DNA from: Hofstenia miamia
Lineage: Eukaryota > Xenacoelomorpha > Acoela
DNA: 64,000 nucleotides
Assembly: GCA_004352715.1 (NCBI GenBank)
Contig: SCFE01000053.1
Span: 58,923 to 122,922 of the forward strand
Reading direction: 5' to 3'
Part shown: in pieces, positions 32,801 through 40,250 of the stretch
Position numbering within the stretch: the first letter of the stretch is position 1
Layout of the letters: each line of letters opens with the position of its first letter
Made by a program: the position numbers and the translations under genes
Notes under the pieces: generated by a model
The model's input: the letters and a program-made list of their open reading frames with translations, nothing else
Told to the model about the DNA's origin: nothing
The model's database searches: none

Positions 32801-33488
32801 ATCTATGTGTACAAAAAAAGAAAAGAAATTAAGTTCGACAACAAGAATTATGACACTCCAAATCTTACTTGCTATTAGCTCCATTGTATCTGGTGATCTG
32901 AAACCGCCCTTCCAGGAAACTTTTTATCCAGTTGATAGGAGTTACTAGTTGCATGGATTCAATGATGATATAACCTATCGATGTCGAAAGCTTTGGACAT
33001 ATCCAAAGCAAACACTCGAACACACCTGAAACCTCGACTCCTGAACAAATTGATATCAGCGAACCATTAGTTCTGAAGTCAAATTGACTGAGTGAGCCAT
33101 CGGTTGTATTTCTTTTTCACGAAGCGACCATACTCTATTTTCTCCATAATTCTTTAATGGAAATATTTTTAATCAATATATTTTTCAACAATTTTCAAGT
33201 TCCCAAATAACCATACCAAAATTCTTAAACTTTTTAATCAATATATCATAAATAAATTTAAGTATTCAAATTAGCTACCAAATGAATAGCTCAACTATTA
33301 AAACGTTTCAGACTGCAAATAAACATAAGAAGAATTAAATAACTTTACCATTCCCTAGCTAGTTGTTTATACGCTTTCTTTATCTCTTGCGGCGAAGCAT
33401 TTTTATTTACATTGAGAACTTTATAGGGGTTCCAAACACAAAAACAATGAGTGACTAAAAGAAGAATTATTACAAATTTTTGTCCCAT
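12608..33488 (-). CDS. DNAJC16: DNAJC16-like (ERdj8) ER-membrane J-domain/thioredoxin protein, 12 coding exons
   Basis: Coding exons on the minus strand: 33488-33349, 28798-28732, 28531-28322, 28109-27992, 23410-23226, 23101-22977, 21715-21470, 21221-21044, 19770-19591, 15745-15591, 14661-14488, 12905-12608. All introns are GT-AG, every phase matches, and the total of 2076 nt gives 691 residues. Layout: signal peptide about 1-19, J domain 20-85 with HPD at 48-50, Gly/Phe-rich stretch about 95-125, thioredoxin-like domain with WCMMC (Cys 158 and 161) and a cis-Pro-type LPHL near 203, further thioredoxin-like repeats, transmembrane segment about 486-507, and a C-terminal domain ending RYHVRSWPEFS. 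The order fits vertebrate DNAJC16, an ER J-protein linked to autophagosome size; this one is somewhat shorter. J-proteins stimulate Hsp70, here presumably BiP. Introns are swollen by transposons. Confidence 0.93.
13925..14290 (+). pseudogene. Possible Tc1/mariner transposase relic in DNAJC16 intron 11
   Basis: One plus-strand frame with two stops reads KKSRYGTEHHVTLMRTIY, then DAKGQIHIEFVDKSLKSNAE followed by YYVKRVKA. The DxKGxIxxEFVD...NAEYY pattern resembles the middle of mariner-type transposases. No catalytic Asp pair or terminal repeats were found. Confidence 0.35.
14488..14661 (-). CDS. DNAJC16: DNAJC16-like exon 11
   Basis: Encodes IQDSTFQIEQLTPLIFNKTV, then KKRSVLLAAAVIDIQGSEFD and ALRNYYNQIYYLKK. 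The acceptor TTTTTAG at 14662 joins the phase-2 end of exon 10. Donor AG|GTGCAT, phase 2. Confidence 0.85.
14931..15350. repeat. Direct duplication around the single N at 15132
   Basis: 14931-15131 recurs from 15133 onward (TCGAAATTTAAACATTAACA and following). The second copy carries an extra stretch of about 18 bases after GCTTAATTGAA (GAAACTGAATACTGAACA). A lone N joins them, so these look like two alleles placed in series within DNAJC16 intron 10. Confidence 0.85.
15591..15745 (-). CDS. DNAJC16: DNAJC16-like exon 10 (transmembrane segment)
   Basis: Encodes EGILVTSLGALVVFLLISSI followed by a basic stretch (KKLAQKSARIAKQTKK), a single membrane span with positive residues after it. The acceptor TTCTGAG keeps frame with exon 9; an upstream TTTAG at 15762 would not. 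The donor may be CC|GTAAAT (used here) or the stronger-looking AA|GTATGT at 15611; both are phase 2. Confidence 0.82.
15836..16953 (+). mobile_element. Tc1-like transposon in DNAJC16 intron 9
   Basis: The left end CAGTGTTGCTCAAAAGTCTG at 15836 is mirrored at the right (inverted: CAATGTTGCTCAAAAGTTTG) ending at 16953. About 1.1 kb in length, typical for a Tc1 element with short ends. The left flank has the expected TA. It lies in the sense direction opposite to the host gene. Confidence 0.9.
16045..16770 (+). pseudogene. Tc1-like transposase, frameshifted
   Basis: In several frames the segment encodes an N-terminal helix-turn-helix region (IVLLKEENYSLSQISTRLNV), MFSDETL (first Asp), VMIWEEISSHGRAGIHLM, CTLFQYDGAPCHQASIVKYW (second Asp) and PGSNPDLNHIENCWALLK (third residue, Glu). 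This is the DDE signature of the Tc1 branch. The longest open piece is 16341-16589. Stops and frame changes make it inactive. Confidence 0.88.
16954..19590. other. DNAJC16 intron 9, proximal part: no gene seen
   Basis: Apart from the 47-bp tandem repeat, nothing convincing was found. The stretch at about 17115-17400 (CAGTGGCGTCTCTATG, later GGGCCC words) looks like an old repeat fragment, but I could not find both ends. Confidence 0.5.
17872..17965. repeat. 47-bp perfect tandem duplication
   Basis: ACCAAAGTCTTCAAGCCATT and the rest of the unit occur at 17874 and 17921 with no differences seen, ending AAAAACACTG in both. A recent duplication in DNAJC16 intron 9. Confidence 0.9.
19591..19770 (-). 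CDS. DNAJC16: DNAJC16-like exon 9
   Basis: Encodes VVVLLRTSATNVYYRWIPDG through SQLYDEFAE. Acceptor TTTTAG, donor GAA|GTATTG, phase 0. Confidence 0.9.
19949..20150. repeat. (TA)n microsatellite interrupted by gap 19973-20112
   Basis: TA runs lie on both sides of a 140-N gap, each preceded by the same AAAGTG context, so the array or its surroundings defeated assembly. Confidence 0.9.
20589..20912 (+). pseudogene. Penelope-like element fragment: GIY-YIG endonuclease (copy 1, DNAJC16 intron 8)
   Basis: The frame reads SFLVTQILFRCTSSIVYKYN, then CDECSAPYIGETRRHLQTRI and KKHIKGHFKSEIY, and stops at 20912. This is the GIY-YIG nuclease of Penelope-like retroelements: VYKY for GIY, CxxC, YIGETxRxLxxRIxxH. 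The reverse transcriptase that should precede it is absent, so only the 3' end of an element landed here, as expected from 5'-truncated insertion. An independent, better preserved copy is at 40378-40637. Confidence 0.8.
21044..21221 (-). CDS. DNAJC16: DNAJC16-like exon 8
   Basis: Encodes FCFVTILPHVDDAYIKMMSE, starting another thioredoxin-like repeat, through SSLAMPSSTKPQ. Acceptor TTTTAG, donor CAG|GTATTT, phase 0. Confidence 0.9.
21470..21715 (-). CDS. DNAJC16: DNAJC16-like exon 7
   Basis: Encodes THVFVFADSSNPVLLKKFQE through LSCQEIYENVCSISTSVRDR. Acceptor TTTAG, donor AA|GTAATG, phase 2. Confidence 0.9.
22100..22562. mobile_element. Non-autonomous hAT-like MITE with perfect 8-bp target duplication
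   Basis: The element begins CAGGGATGT at 22100 and ends ACATCCCTG at 22562. ATTGAAGA occurs exactly at 22092-22099 and 22563-22570. Short inverted ends starting CAG plus an 8-base duplication are hallmarks of hAT transposons. The interior is rich in AAAAAACA/TGTTTTTT words and has no transposase. Confidence 0.88.
22603..22795. mobile_element. MITE with long imperfect inverted repeats
   Basis: The arm at about 22615-22666 (ACACGATGATTATTTCCG, then GAGATAATTGGTTATGATTA) is repeated inverted at about 22736-22786 with a few differences (CGCGCGG for GAGCGAA). The loop between is short. It sits about 30 bp right of the hAT-like MITE, inside DNAJC16 intron 6. Confidence 0.8.
22977..23101 (-). CDS. 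DNAJC16: DNAJC16-like exon 6
   Basis: Encodes IVNAEEFEGYRQSIIDINKP and LVVLVDSSIPLWYQSLSSLF, the start of a second thioredoxin-like unit. Donor AG|GTTGGT, phase 2. Confidence 0.9.
23226..23410 (-). CDS. DNAJC16: DNAJC16-like exon 5 (rest of first thioredoxin domain)
   Basis: Encodes ISFVTCDVDLERGLVWQLGV then SRLPHLALITRGRVV, the classic second half of a thioredoxin domain with the cis-proline loop. Acceptor TTTTTAG, donor GAG|GTTAAT, phase 0. Confidence 0.93.
24066..24229. repeat. (TA)n microsatellite interrupted by gap 24094-24194
   Basis: TA runs border a 101-N gap within DNAJC16 intron 4. Confidence 0.9.
24231..24312. mobile_element. Short hairpin MITE
   Basis: CCCTCGATGTACTATGG at 24233-24249 is matched exactly by its reverse complement at 24294-24310. 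A similar word, CCCTCTATGTAGTATGG, lies inside the MITE at 43174-43444, suggesting the two belong to one family. Confidence 0.7.
24838..25276. repeat. Direct duplication flanking the single N at 24911
   Basis: The block TTGGTTGATCGACGTAAAGA and following (about 73 bases) occurs at 24838-24910 and 25204-25276. A lone N and a LINE fragment separate the copies. The first copy has an (AAT)n run before it where the second reads GTAATAACAAATGAAACA. Confidence 0.85.
24912..25190 (-). mobile_element. LINE reverse transcriptase fragment (palm region)
   Basis: The minus strand encodes FLDISKAFDRLAHSILLDKL, then FIELFQSYLTNRHQCVKIN and VTSGAPQGSVFAVLFFLVAI, the A and B palm blocks of a LINE reverse transcriptase (PQGS is diagnostic). 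It stops at the N at 24911 before the YADD box. It differs from LINEs A-C and is only a piece. Confidence 0.85.
25195..26400 (+). pseudogene. Unrecognised decayed coding region
   Basis: A plus-strand frame of about 175 codons (25204-25728) encodes a basic N-terminus (RRKEIINKLKMIALIKRNHQ), a Cys-containing part (VIYCDTHRSIFTNSCRHKVP) and LPKWLRRQFTSNIPAQYY. A change of frame near 25700 continues as VIHDHKTENNLMNSSFMKHY then AEIKIGDVALENIKEARNGF to 25876. Further pieces lie at 25892-26146 (VEECLNKHVNETVILSHEIA) and 26139-26351. A possible acceptor TTTAG at about 25188-25192 keeps frame. The run of good-looking frames in order suggests one gene of 350 or more codons, now broken. I do not recognise the family. 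It could be an element-encoded protein or a processed host gene copy; it lies in DNAJC16 intron 4 in the opposite orientation. Confidence 0.5.
26640..26844. repeat. (TA)n microsatellite interrupted by gap 26679-26815
   Basis: TA runs on both sides of a 137-N gap; it interrupts the unknown coding relic. Confidence 0.9.
26930..27440 (+). pseudogene. Further pieces of the unrecognised coding relic
   Basis: Beyond the gap, plus-strand fragments read VLPTLKLDRFHLYCIVDELW, IPFDTILPNANSKVQLEEMN and, after stops, LNFDNENFWMKAELRKHGLL then FNRHLEDVSD. Composition and order suggest the same lost gene as at 25.2-26.4 kb. No family identified. Confidence 0.4.
27775..27801. repeat. (AAT)n microsatellite
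   Basis: About eight AAT units in DNAJC16 intron 4. Confidence 0.9.
27992..28109 (-). CDS. DNAJC16: DNAJC16-like exon 4 (WCMMC thioredoxin motif)
   Basis: Encodes RLYVLYIYSDWCMMCHRVRK, the beta strand and CxxC position of a thioredoxin fold. Donor G|GTAAAA, phase 1. Confidence 0.95.
28322..28531 (-). CDS. DNAJC16: DNAJC16-like exon 3 (end of J domain, Gly/Phe region)
   Basis: Acceptor TATAG, then LLSDEDRRRKYDQFG closes the J domain. A Gly/Phe-rich linker follows (FGGFPFNFGGGGFRFEGGF) and then an acidic stretch. Donor AAA|GTAAGT, phase 0. Confidence 0.95.
28732..28798 (-). CDS. DNAJC16: DNAJC16-like exon 2 (HPD motif)
   Basis: After the acceptor TTTAG the exon encodes the HPDKNKSPEAEAKF core and ends at AYE|GTAACT. 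HPD is the residue triplet that triggers Hsp70 ATP hydrolysis, and it is intact. Confidence 0.95.
29191..31642 (+). mobile_element. piggyBac-family transposon in DNAJC16 intron 1
   Basis: TTAA flanks both ends (29187-29190 and 31643-31646), the required piggyBac target. The ends are inverted: CACTAGAAGCC at 29191 and, inverted, at 31642. A second inverted block, CCCCATTTCGTCATTTTTGA, lies next to the left end but about 35 bp inward at the right end, the same asymmetric arrangement as in classic piggyBac (short spacer left, long spacer right). A 470-N gap hides part of the transposase. Confidence 0.95.
29715..31384 (+). pseudogene. piggyBac transposase, gap and frameshift
   Basis: ATG at 29715 opens an acidic N-terminus (PIDSGDESPDEVNEDYNSDT). 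After the gap (29887-30356) come RYEKIKRFLRFDEK, FSLCIDEQLVPMKTRCRF (first catalytic Asp), PNKPDKFGFKFWLVVDNSTK and YNITCDNFF (second Asp). Near 30790 the reading changes frame: SVSLANYLSSKQTTLVGTMR follows in the next frame, and a stop soon ends it. Another frame gives SRRWPVTIWHNMLDVALLNS (third Asp) and a Cys-rich C-terminal zinc domain (CGVIMCKNRRSVKCRSCGIF, LCGSHC), stop at 31384. All catalytic positions survive but the frame does not. Confidence 0.92.
31647..32084. other. DNAJC16 intron 1, no gene seen
   Basis: Some fragments may be the 3' end of the neighbouring LINE, but no motif is clear. Confidence 0.4.
32085..33152 (-). mobile_element. LINE D: reverse transcriptase and C-terminal pieces in DNAJC16 intron 1
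   Basis: On the minus strand, THMSLFADYITPIIAGNNGD (a damaged YADD box), then LSERFLKLNVKKSSEMRF, and about 32400-32285 LLLSRLTYGCVVWGGETKTL followed by VDDIHRRATRMHL. The order is palm, thumb, C-terminal region. The 5' part continues as the block shared with 35206-35640. Stops and frameshifts make it inactive. Confidence 0.8.
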
Positions 33489-34145
33489 CAATTTGTACCT
33501 TTGTTAATTATTGGAAATATTCTAGTTATAATTTTTAAAAAATAAATTTTATTTCAATAAAAAGAAAAATTTATTTTTCATTTATTTTCAAAATATAATT
33601 TGAACAAAGCTTAAAGAGTTTTTTCTGTAATATATATTCAGATTGTTCGAATAAAATTGCGCGTGATTGCTTTATAATATAGGTAGAATTGTAGGGATTT
33701 TCTTGGTTTTGTGATTTATCATTTGATTTATTTAAGTAACCTGCTTATATTTGGTGTACAGATTTTCTCTAGCACCAAGTAAAAGCGGTTTATGTTGAAT
33801 TACCTCTATATGTAAGTTTTTTCTTAGTTTATAATTTCACGTTTCAAAGTATAAAACAATTTTTCTAAATATTTATGGCATCAATTTTGTGGTTGTTTGG
33901 ATGTTATGTTTGGTCTTCGTTATTTCAGGTTTCATTGTGCTGTTATTGTCAAATGATAAAACGGATGCTGTTGTTTGTTTTAAATTTCAACAGCAGCTTG
34001 TAGTTTTGACTTTTGAGGTGTTATTGATATTTAACTGTTTAAGTAGACAACTAACCACGATGCAGATGTAAAATAAAAACGGATGACAGCATATTCTTTA
34101 CCTAAATTGCTATATCATTCAATTCTTATATCGTATATATATATA
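33018..34145. repeat. Duplicated block, copy 1 (contains DNAJC16 exon 1)
   Basis: 33018-33152 matches 35206-35340 (offset 2188), and 33153-34145 matches 35662-36654 (offset 2509) with very few differences, for example AAATAACC versus AAATTACC. Copy 1 lacks a 321-bp piece (35341-35661) of LINE sequence. At its right end, inside a TA run, copy 1 has the start of a CAGGGGCGCACCCAG repeat that copy 2 lacks. The pattern fits two haplotypes placed in tandem by the assembler; a true recent duplication is the alternative. Confidence 0.9.
33349..33488 (-). CDS. DNAJC16: DNAJC16-like exon 1 (signal peptide, start of J domain)
   Basis: ATG at 33488 opens MGQKFVIILLLVTHCFCVW, a clear signal peptide, followed directly by NPYKVLNVNKNASPQEIKKA, helix I and II of a J domain. 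The donor is TG|GTAAAG; TG plus the next exon's G makes the Trp before HPD. A near-identical copy of this exon is at 35858-35997. Confidence 0.95.
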
Positions 34146-34205
34146 CAGGGGCGCACCCAGCTTTTTCTATGAGGAGGGGAACTATTATGTATGTATGTAT
34201 ATATA
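34144..34205 (+). mobile_element. Start of a hAT-like MITE cut by a gap
   Basis: CAGGGGCGCACCCAGCTTTT begins within a TA run and runs into the 1000-N gap at 34206-35205. The same end, inverted, is seen at 39391-39410 (CTGGGTGCGCCTCTG). Confidence 0.55.
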
Positions 34206-35205
34206 NNNNNNNNNNNNNNNNNNNNNNNNNNNNNNNNNNNNNNNNNNNNNNNNNNNNNNNNNNNNNNNNNNNNNNNNNNNNNNNNNNNNNNNNNNNNNNN
34301 NNNNNNNNNNNNNNNNNNNNNNNNNNNNNNNNNNNNNNNNNNNNNNNNNNNNNNNNNNNNNNNNNNNNNNNNNNNNNNNNNNNNNNNNNNNNNNNNNNNN
34401 NNNNNNNNNNNNNNNNNNNNNNNNNNNNNNNNNNNNNNNNNNNNNNNNNNNNNNNNNNNNNNNNNNNNNNNNNNNNNNNNNNNNNNNNNNNNNNNNNNNN
34501 NNNNNNNNNNNNNNNNNNNNNNNNNNNNNNNNNNNNNNNNNNNNNNNNNNNNNNNNNNNNNNNNNNNNNNNNNNNNNNNNNNNNNNNNNNNNNNNNNNNN
34601 NNNNNNNNNNNNNNNNNNNNNNNNNNNNNNNNNNNNNNNNNNNNNNNNNNNNNNNNNNNNNNNNNNNNNNNNNNNNNNNNNNNNNNNNNNNNNNNNNNNN
34701 NNNNNNNNNNNNNNNNNNNNNNNNNNNNNNNNNNNNNNNNNNNNNNNNNNNNNNNNNNNNNNNNNNNNNNNNNNNNNNNNNNNNNNNNNNNNNNNNNNNN
34801 NNNNNNNNNNNNNNNNNNNNNNNNNNNNNNNNNNNNNNNNNNNNNNNNNNNNNNNNNNNNNNNNNNNNNNNNNNNNNNNNNNNNNNNNNNNNNNNNNNNN
34901 NNNNNNNNNNNNNNNNNNNNNNNNNNNNNNNNNNNNNNNNNNNNNNNNNNNNNNNNNNNNNNNNNNNNNNNNNNNNNNNNNNNNNNNNNNNNNNNNNNNN
35001 NNNNNNNNNNNNNNNNNNNNNNNNNNNNNNNNNNNNNNNNNNNNNNNNNNNNNNNNNNNNNNNNNNNNNNNNNNNNNNNNNNNNNNNNNNNNNNNNNNNN
35101 NNNNNNNNNNNNNNNNNNNNNNNNNNNNNNNNNNNNNNNNNNNNNNNNNNNNNNNNNNNNNNNNNNNNNNNNNNNNNNNNNNNNNNNNNNNNNNNNNNNN
35201 NNNNN
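34206..35205. other. Assembly gap, 1000 N
   Basis: A round-number gap, probably of unknown true size. Confidence 0.98.
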
Positions 35206-35640
35206 GAACACACCTGAAACCTCGACTCCTGAACAAATTGATATCAGCGAACCATTAGTTCTGAAGTCAAATTGACTGAGTGAGCCATCGGTTGTATTTC
35301 TCTTTCACGAAGCGACCATATTCTATTTTCTCCATAATTCTTGAAACGATAGGGGTGATCGAAACAGGTCGTAAATCATTAATCATCTGAGGATTACCGA
35401 TTTTAGGAATTGGTTTCACACAAGAGCCCTTCAAGGAGCTGAGGGATTTATTGATAATATGAGCATGGCATGGATTGAGTGAGAAGAAATTTAATCGCTT
35501 TCTGCGTTTCCTGGGAATATATGTATAAAGAGAGGGTAATATTGCCACATACCAATCTTCAAATGAATTTCCAATAATAAAACCAAGAACTGAGGAAAGA
35601 AAATGCAAAATTTAAAAATAGACAAATATGTAGATTAGGG
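35206..35640 (-). mobile_element. LINE D 5' part: reverse transcriptase finger domain
   Basis: The open piece at 35608-35267 encodes CVKPIPKIGNPQMINDLRPV and SITPIVSRIMEKI, the first finger blocks of a LINE reverse transcriptase, continuing to the damaged palm at 32-33 kb through the duplicated segment. Confidence 0.85.
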
Positions 35641-35661
35641 AAAGGTTGGAAGTTTTTGAAC

Positions 35662-36654
35662 TTTAATGGAAATATTTTTAATCAATATATTTTTCAACAA
35701 TTTTCAAGTTCCCAAATTACCATACCAAAATTCTTAAACTTTTTAATCAATATATCATAAATAAATTTAAGTATTCAAATTAGCTACCAAATGAATAGCT
35801 CAACTATTAAAACGTTTCAGACTGCAAATAAACATAAGAAGAATTAAATAACTTTACCATTCCCTAGCTAGTTGTTTATACGCTTTCTTTATCTCTTGCG
35901 GCGAAGCATTTTTATTTACATTGAGAACTTTATAGGGGTTCCAAACACAAAAACAATGAGTGACTAAAAGAAGAATTATTACAAATTTTTGTCCCATCAA
36001 TTTGTACCTTTGTTAATTATTGGAAATATTCTAGTTATAATTTTTAAAAAATAAATTTTATTTCAATAAAAAGAAAAATTTATTTTTCATTTATTTTCAA
36101 AATATAATTTGAACAAAGCTTAAAGAGTTTTTTCTGTAATATATATTCAGATTGTTCGAATAAAATTGCGCGTGATTGCTTTATAATATAGGTAGAATTG
36201 TAGGGATTTTCTTGGTTTTGTGATTTATCATTTGATTTATTTAAGTAACCTGCTTATATTTGGTGTACAGATTTTCTCTAGCACCAAGTAAAAGCGGTTT
36301 ATGTTGAATTACCTCTATATGTAAGTTTTTTCTTAGTTTATAATTTCACGTTTCAAAGTATAAAACAATTTTTCTAAATATTTATGGCATCAATTTTGTG
36401 GTTGTTTGGATGTTATGTTTGGTCTTCGTTATTTCAGGTTTCATTGTGCTGTTATTGTCAAATGATAAAACGGATGCTGTTGTTTGTTTTAAATTTCAAC
36501 AGCAGCTTGTAGTTTTGACTTTTGAGGTGTTATTGATATTTAACTGTTTAAGTAGACAACTAACCACGATGCAGATGTAAAATAAAAACGGATGACAGCA
36601 TATTCTTTACCTAAATTGCTATATCATTCAATTCTTATATCGTATATATATATA
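35662..36654. repeat. Duplicated block, copy 2 (contains a second DNAJC16 exon 1)
   Basis: A near-identical copy of 33153-34145. It ends in a TA run at a second 1000-N gap. Confidence 0.9.
35858..35997 (-). CDS. DNAJC16: Second copy of DNAJC16-like exon 1
   Basis: The same ATG (at 35997), signal peptide, J-domain start and TG|GTAAAG donor as the exon at 33349-33488, offset by 2509 bases. In the assembled order both copies could splice to exon 2. More likely it is the other allele of exon 1. Only one should be counted. Confidence 0.85.
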
Positions 36655-36661
36655 TATATAT

Positions 36662-37661
36662 NNNNNNNNNNNNNNNNNNNNNNNNNNNNNNNNNNNNNNN
36701 NNNNNNNNNNNNNNNNNNNNNNNNNNNNNNNNNNNNNNNNNNNNNNNNNNNNNNNNNNNNNNNNNNNNNNNNNNNNNNNNNNNNNNNNNNNNNNNNNNNN
36801 NNNNNNNNNNNNNNNNNNNNNNNNNNNNNNNNNNNNNNNNNNNNNNNNNNNNNNNNNNNNNNNNNNNNNNNNNNNNNNNNNNNNNNNNNNNNNNNNNNNN
36901 NNNNNNNNNNNNNNNNNNNNNNNNNNNNNNNNNNNNNNNNNNNNNNNNNNNNNNNNNNNNNNNNNNNNNNNNNNNNNNNNNNNNNNNNNNNNNNNNNNNN
37001 NNNNNNNNNNNNNNNNNNNNNNNNNNNNNNNNNNNNNNNNNNNNNNNNNNNNNNNNNNNNNNNNNNNNNNNNNNNNNNNNNNNNNNNNNNNNNNNNNNNN
37101 NNNNNNNNNNNNNNNNNNNNNNNNNNNNNNNNNNNNNNNNNNNNNNNNNNNNNNNNNNNNNNNNNNNNNNNNNNNNNNNNNNNNNNNNNNNNNNNNNNNN
37201 NNNNNNNNNNNNNNNNNNNNNNNNNNNNNNNNNNNNNNNNNNNNNNNNNNNNNNNNNNNNNNNNNNNNNNNNNNNNNNNNNNNNNNNNNNNNNNNNNNNN
37301 NNNNNNNNNNNNNNNNNNNNNNNNNNNNNNNNNNNNNNNNNNNNNNNNNNNNNNNNNNNNNNNNNNNNNNNNNNNNNNNNNNNNNNNNNNNNNNNNNNNN
37401 NNNNNNNNNNNNNNNNNNNNNNNNNNNNNNNNNNNNNNNNNNNNNNNNNNNNNNNNNNNNNNNNNNNNNNNNNNNNNNNNNNNNNNNNNNNNNNNNNNNN
37501 NNNNNNNNNNNNNNNNNNNNNNNNNNNNNNNNNNNNNNNNNNNNNNNNNNNNNNNNNNNNNNNNNNNNNNNNNNNNNNNNNNNNNNNNNNNNNNNNNNNN
37601 NNNNNNNNNNNNNNNNNNNNNNNNNNNNNNNNNNNNNNNNNNNNNNNNNNNNNNNNNNNNN
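36662..37661. other. Assembly gap, 1000 N
   Basis: A second round-number gap, entered from a TA run. Confidence 0.98.
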
Positions 37662-37663
37662 TG

Positions 37664-38285
37664 TAGTAGAGTGATTTCTAGAAATGTCTTACTTCTTAGA
37701 CTTTAATAAATCTTATCAGAAAATCCCTGCTCAGCCTGAATCCGCTCCAACCAACTTAATTACGATTTGGCATATTTTCATGAGATTTTTTAAGAAATTT
37801 TCTACAATTTGGCGGCTTGCTATATCAAAGTAAGGTATTTTAGAATAGAAACCATCAATAATCTGGGCATTGAATTGGAAATTGTACATTCAGTTCAAGA
37901 GTATATGATACTAATATACAATTTCAACACTTTAAAAATTATATAGCATTCACTACAACTGTAGTGACCAGCGCAGGTTTATCTCTGACTTCAACTCCTG
38001 ATAACAGAAAAATTCACAAGATTGGGGATTATATGATATTAATATACAGAAAAAAACCATTAGTTACGTTTTGCAACTTGCCATAATTTGAATTATTAAT
38101 AGCATTGCTATATAATTCACAATATTTCACTACAATCTAATGTATACAGAAAGCGTGTTCAAATCATTTTCACCCCAGTAAGCTATAACTTCATAAACAT
38201 TTCATTCAAAATGGCTATATTTCTCATTCTTAGTTTCACTTAAGTAGCGCATTAAATTGCCCCTCGCCATAAATTACAGAAACGC
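37664..38285. repeat. Duplicated non-coding block, copy 1
   Basis: TAGAGTGATTTCTAGAAATG and what follows recurs at about 42750-43143 in the same orientation with scattered substitutions and small indels. Copy 1 holds about 220 bp (roughly 37825-38045) absent from the other. No coding signal. Confidence 0.85.
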
Positions 38286-39054
38286 AGTAGTAGGCAATTT
38301 TTAATTGAAACCCTACAAATAGATGTTTCTTGTTTAGTAAATTAATCAATTTTTGCGTTTCAAACAATAGATTATTGCCAACTTTTGGCAATAATTAGAA
38401 TAAAAATATTATATCAAAAATCATAGTAAGTTAACTAGTTTGGTATTAATAAAAATCAATATATAACACATATAAAATTTTTCAAACAATCATAATTGTG
38501 AGATAACAAAAAGGGTTACTTGTGGTTCATACATCTGTTAGCAGTAAGAAGAAATTGTTCTACAAAATCAAAACTTAAATATTGCCACTAATCATAATTG
38601 CTAATGGCAAATTTGGTTCTGCCATACATACTATATATAAATGCGTTGATCATAGTTTAATTTCTTTAGGTTTGGCATGATAAGGTGAGGTGTCCGACAG
38701 AATATCACAATGGTGCGAAATAAGGTTAATGTTAAGCCTTGAATATGCATAAAATGGTGAATTGGGTTGAGGAAGCATTACATATTTTTGCGTCATCAAA
38801 TTATCCCTTATTTCTACAGCCAATGCTATATAAATTTACTAGACAGGATGATAATGCTTCTGGATTCGGGAATTGATTATATATTTCAGCAAGATTTAAG
38901 TGAATCTTAAATATTTGGCAATTGATTTTTTAAAATATTCAATAGGTTAGTTAATTTGCAATTTTTGCAATAATTGCAATATCAATTTAATATTGTCTAC
39001 CCTTGCAGACATAGAGTAGAACCAATAGTTATTTACATATTATGTTGTATAATT
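38286..39054. other. Non-coding stretch
   Basis: No gene, RNA or complete element recognised. Confidence 0.5.
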
Positions 39055-39062
39055 GTTATAGG

Positions 39063-39315
39063 TAGGGGCGTACGCAGGGTTTTACAACGGTGGAATATCT
39101 CCGCCGTAACTTACGGCCCATAAGTAACAAAAAGCGGGGCAAGCCCCTAAAATTCTTTGGAAATATTGATGAATTCGACACTAAGAAATGCATTTCACCA
39201 CCTAAATTTGGACTTCCTTTCTCAATATTCTTTAACGAAAATTTTTTTGTTTAACCAGTCAATGGCAATTTGGAAAAACTCACTGAAATAAATTCCACAG
39301 CTTGGTACGCCACTG
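39063..39315. mobile_element. hAT-like MITE, 253 bp
   Basis: Left end TAGGGGCGTACGCAGGG and inverted right end (GGTACGCCACTG). Flanks GTTATAGG and GTTATAAG agree at 7 of 8 positions, fitting an 8-base target duplication. Same family as the elements at 41701, 55203 and 59283. Confidence 0.75.
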
Positions 39316-39359
39316 GTTATAAGCAAACATTTCATGAGGAATGGAAGCATCTCTGCTCT

Positions 39360-39430
39360 GTTGAGGGGGGGAACGTTCCCCCAGTTCCCCCCTCTGGGTG
39401 CGCCTCTGTATATATATATATATATATATT
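39360..39430. mobile_element. hAT-like MITE right end beside a TA run
   Basis: TTCCCCCCTCTGGGTGCGCC and CTCTG end at a (TA)n run. It is the inverse of the left end at 34144. The other end of this copy was not found. Confidence 0.5.
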
Positions 39431-40250
39431 TAAATGATATTTTGCTAAGGGAAAACGGGACCGATTTCTGAAAAATGTACGTGGACTGCGGGTTGGACTA
39501 GAGCAAAAATAACAGTCAGCTTACATCCTTACGCTATACCCAGCTTTCTTCGTATATAGAAGTAGACTAGCATAAGAATTTTACCAAATTTCAATGTTTT
39601 TTCAGGTGGTAATGAGTACATTTGAATCATTATTTCGATGTTCACAATAAGAGATTTTGCATTATTCTTCAAATTATTACTGAGTAACCATGTATCTAAA
39701 ATTAAAAAACTACAAAGTATTTAGAAAATGTCAACTGAATAAATAGTGACTCAATTCATTATGTACATTTTTTCTATATACCTATTGTTAGTTTTTTATA
39801 AAAAAAACAGTAAAAATGGATTAGTGCTCTGCGTCCAAGGCAATTTTCTGGGCGTAGAGAGGGATATCGGGTACTCGATTAAATCCGACCCTAAATCAGG
39901 TCGGGACGGGTTCGGGTACAAAGATTAGATTGATTATTAAAAAATACTGACATTAATCACCGCTTGATTTGAGAAAGATCCAAGATATTTAATAATGCCA
40001 ATGAATTGCCGTTCCCCGCATCAGAAAATGATCAATGTTAACGATCATTTGTTTGAACAGAGATCCATAGCGTCAAATAAAAGTCAACGTTTCGGATCGA
40101 TTTCAGTGGGGTCGGTTTCGGCTACTAAATATTCTGATCGGGTCGGTTTCGGGTCAACGCTTACCTCATATTGCCACTCTCTACTCTCTATTGGATAGAT
40201 AGGTGTCTCGGAAGATGCATATAAATCTTTAGCTATATTTACAACTGTAT

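Noticed and set aside
33889-34071. 60-codon plus-strand frame upstream of DNAJC16 exon 1, repeated identically at 36398-36580
   Set aside because: The identity reflects the duplicated DNA block, not selection. The protein is hydrophobic and low in information, and no splice or homology signal supports it, though a divergent promoter cannot be excluded.
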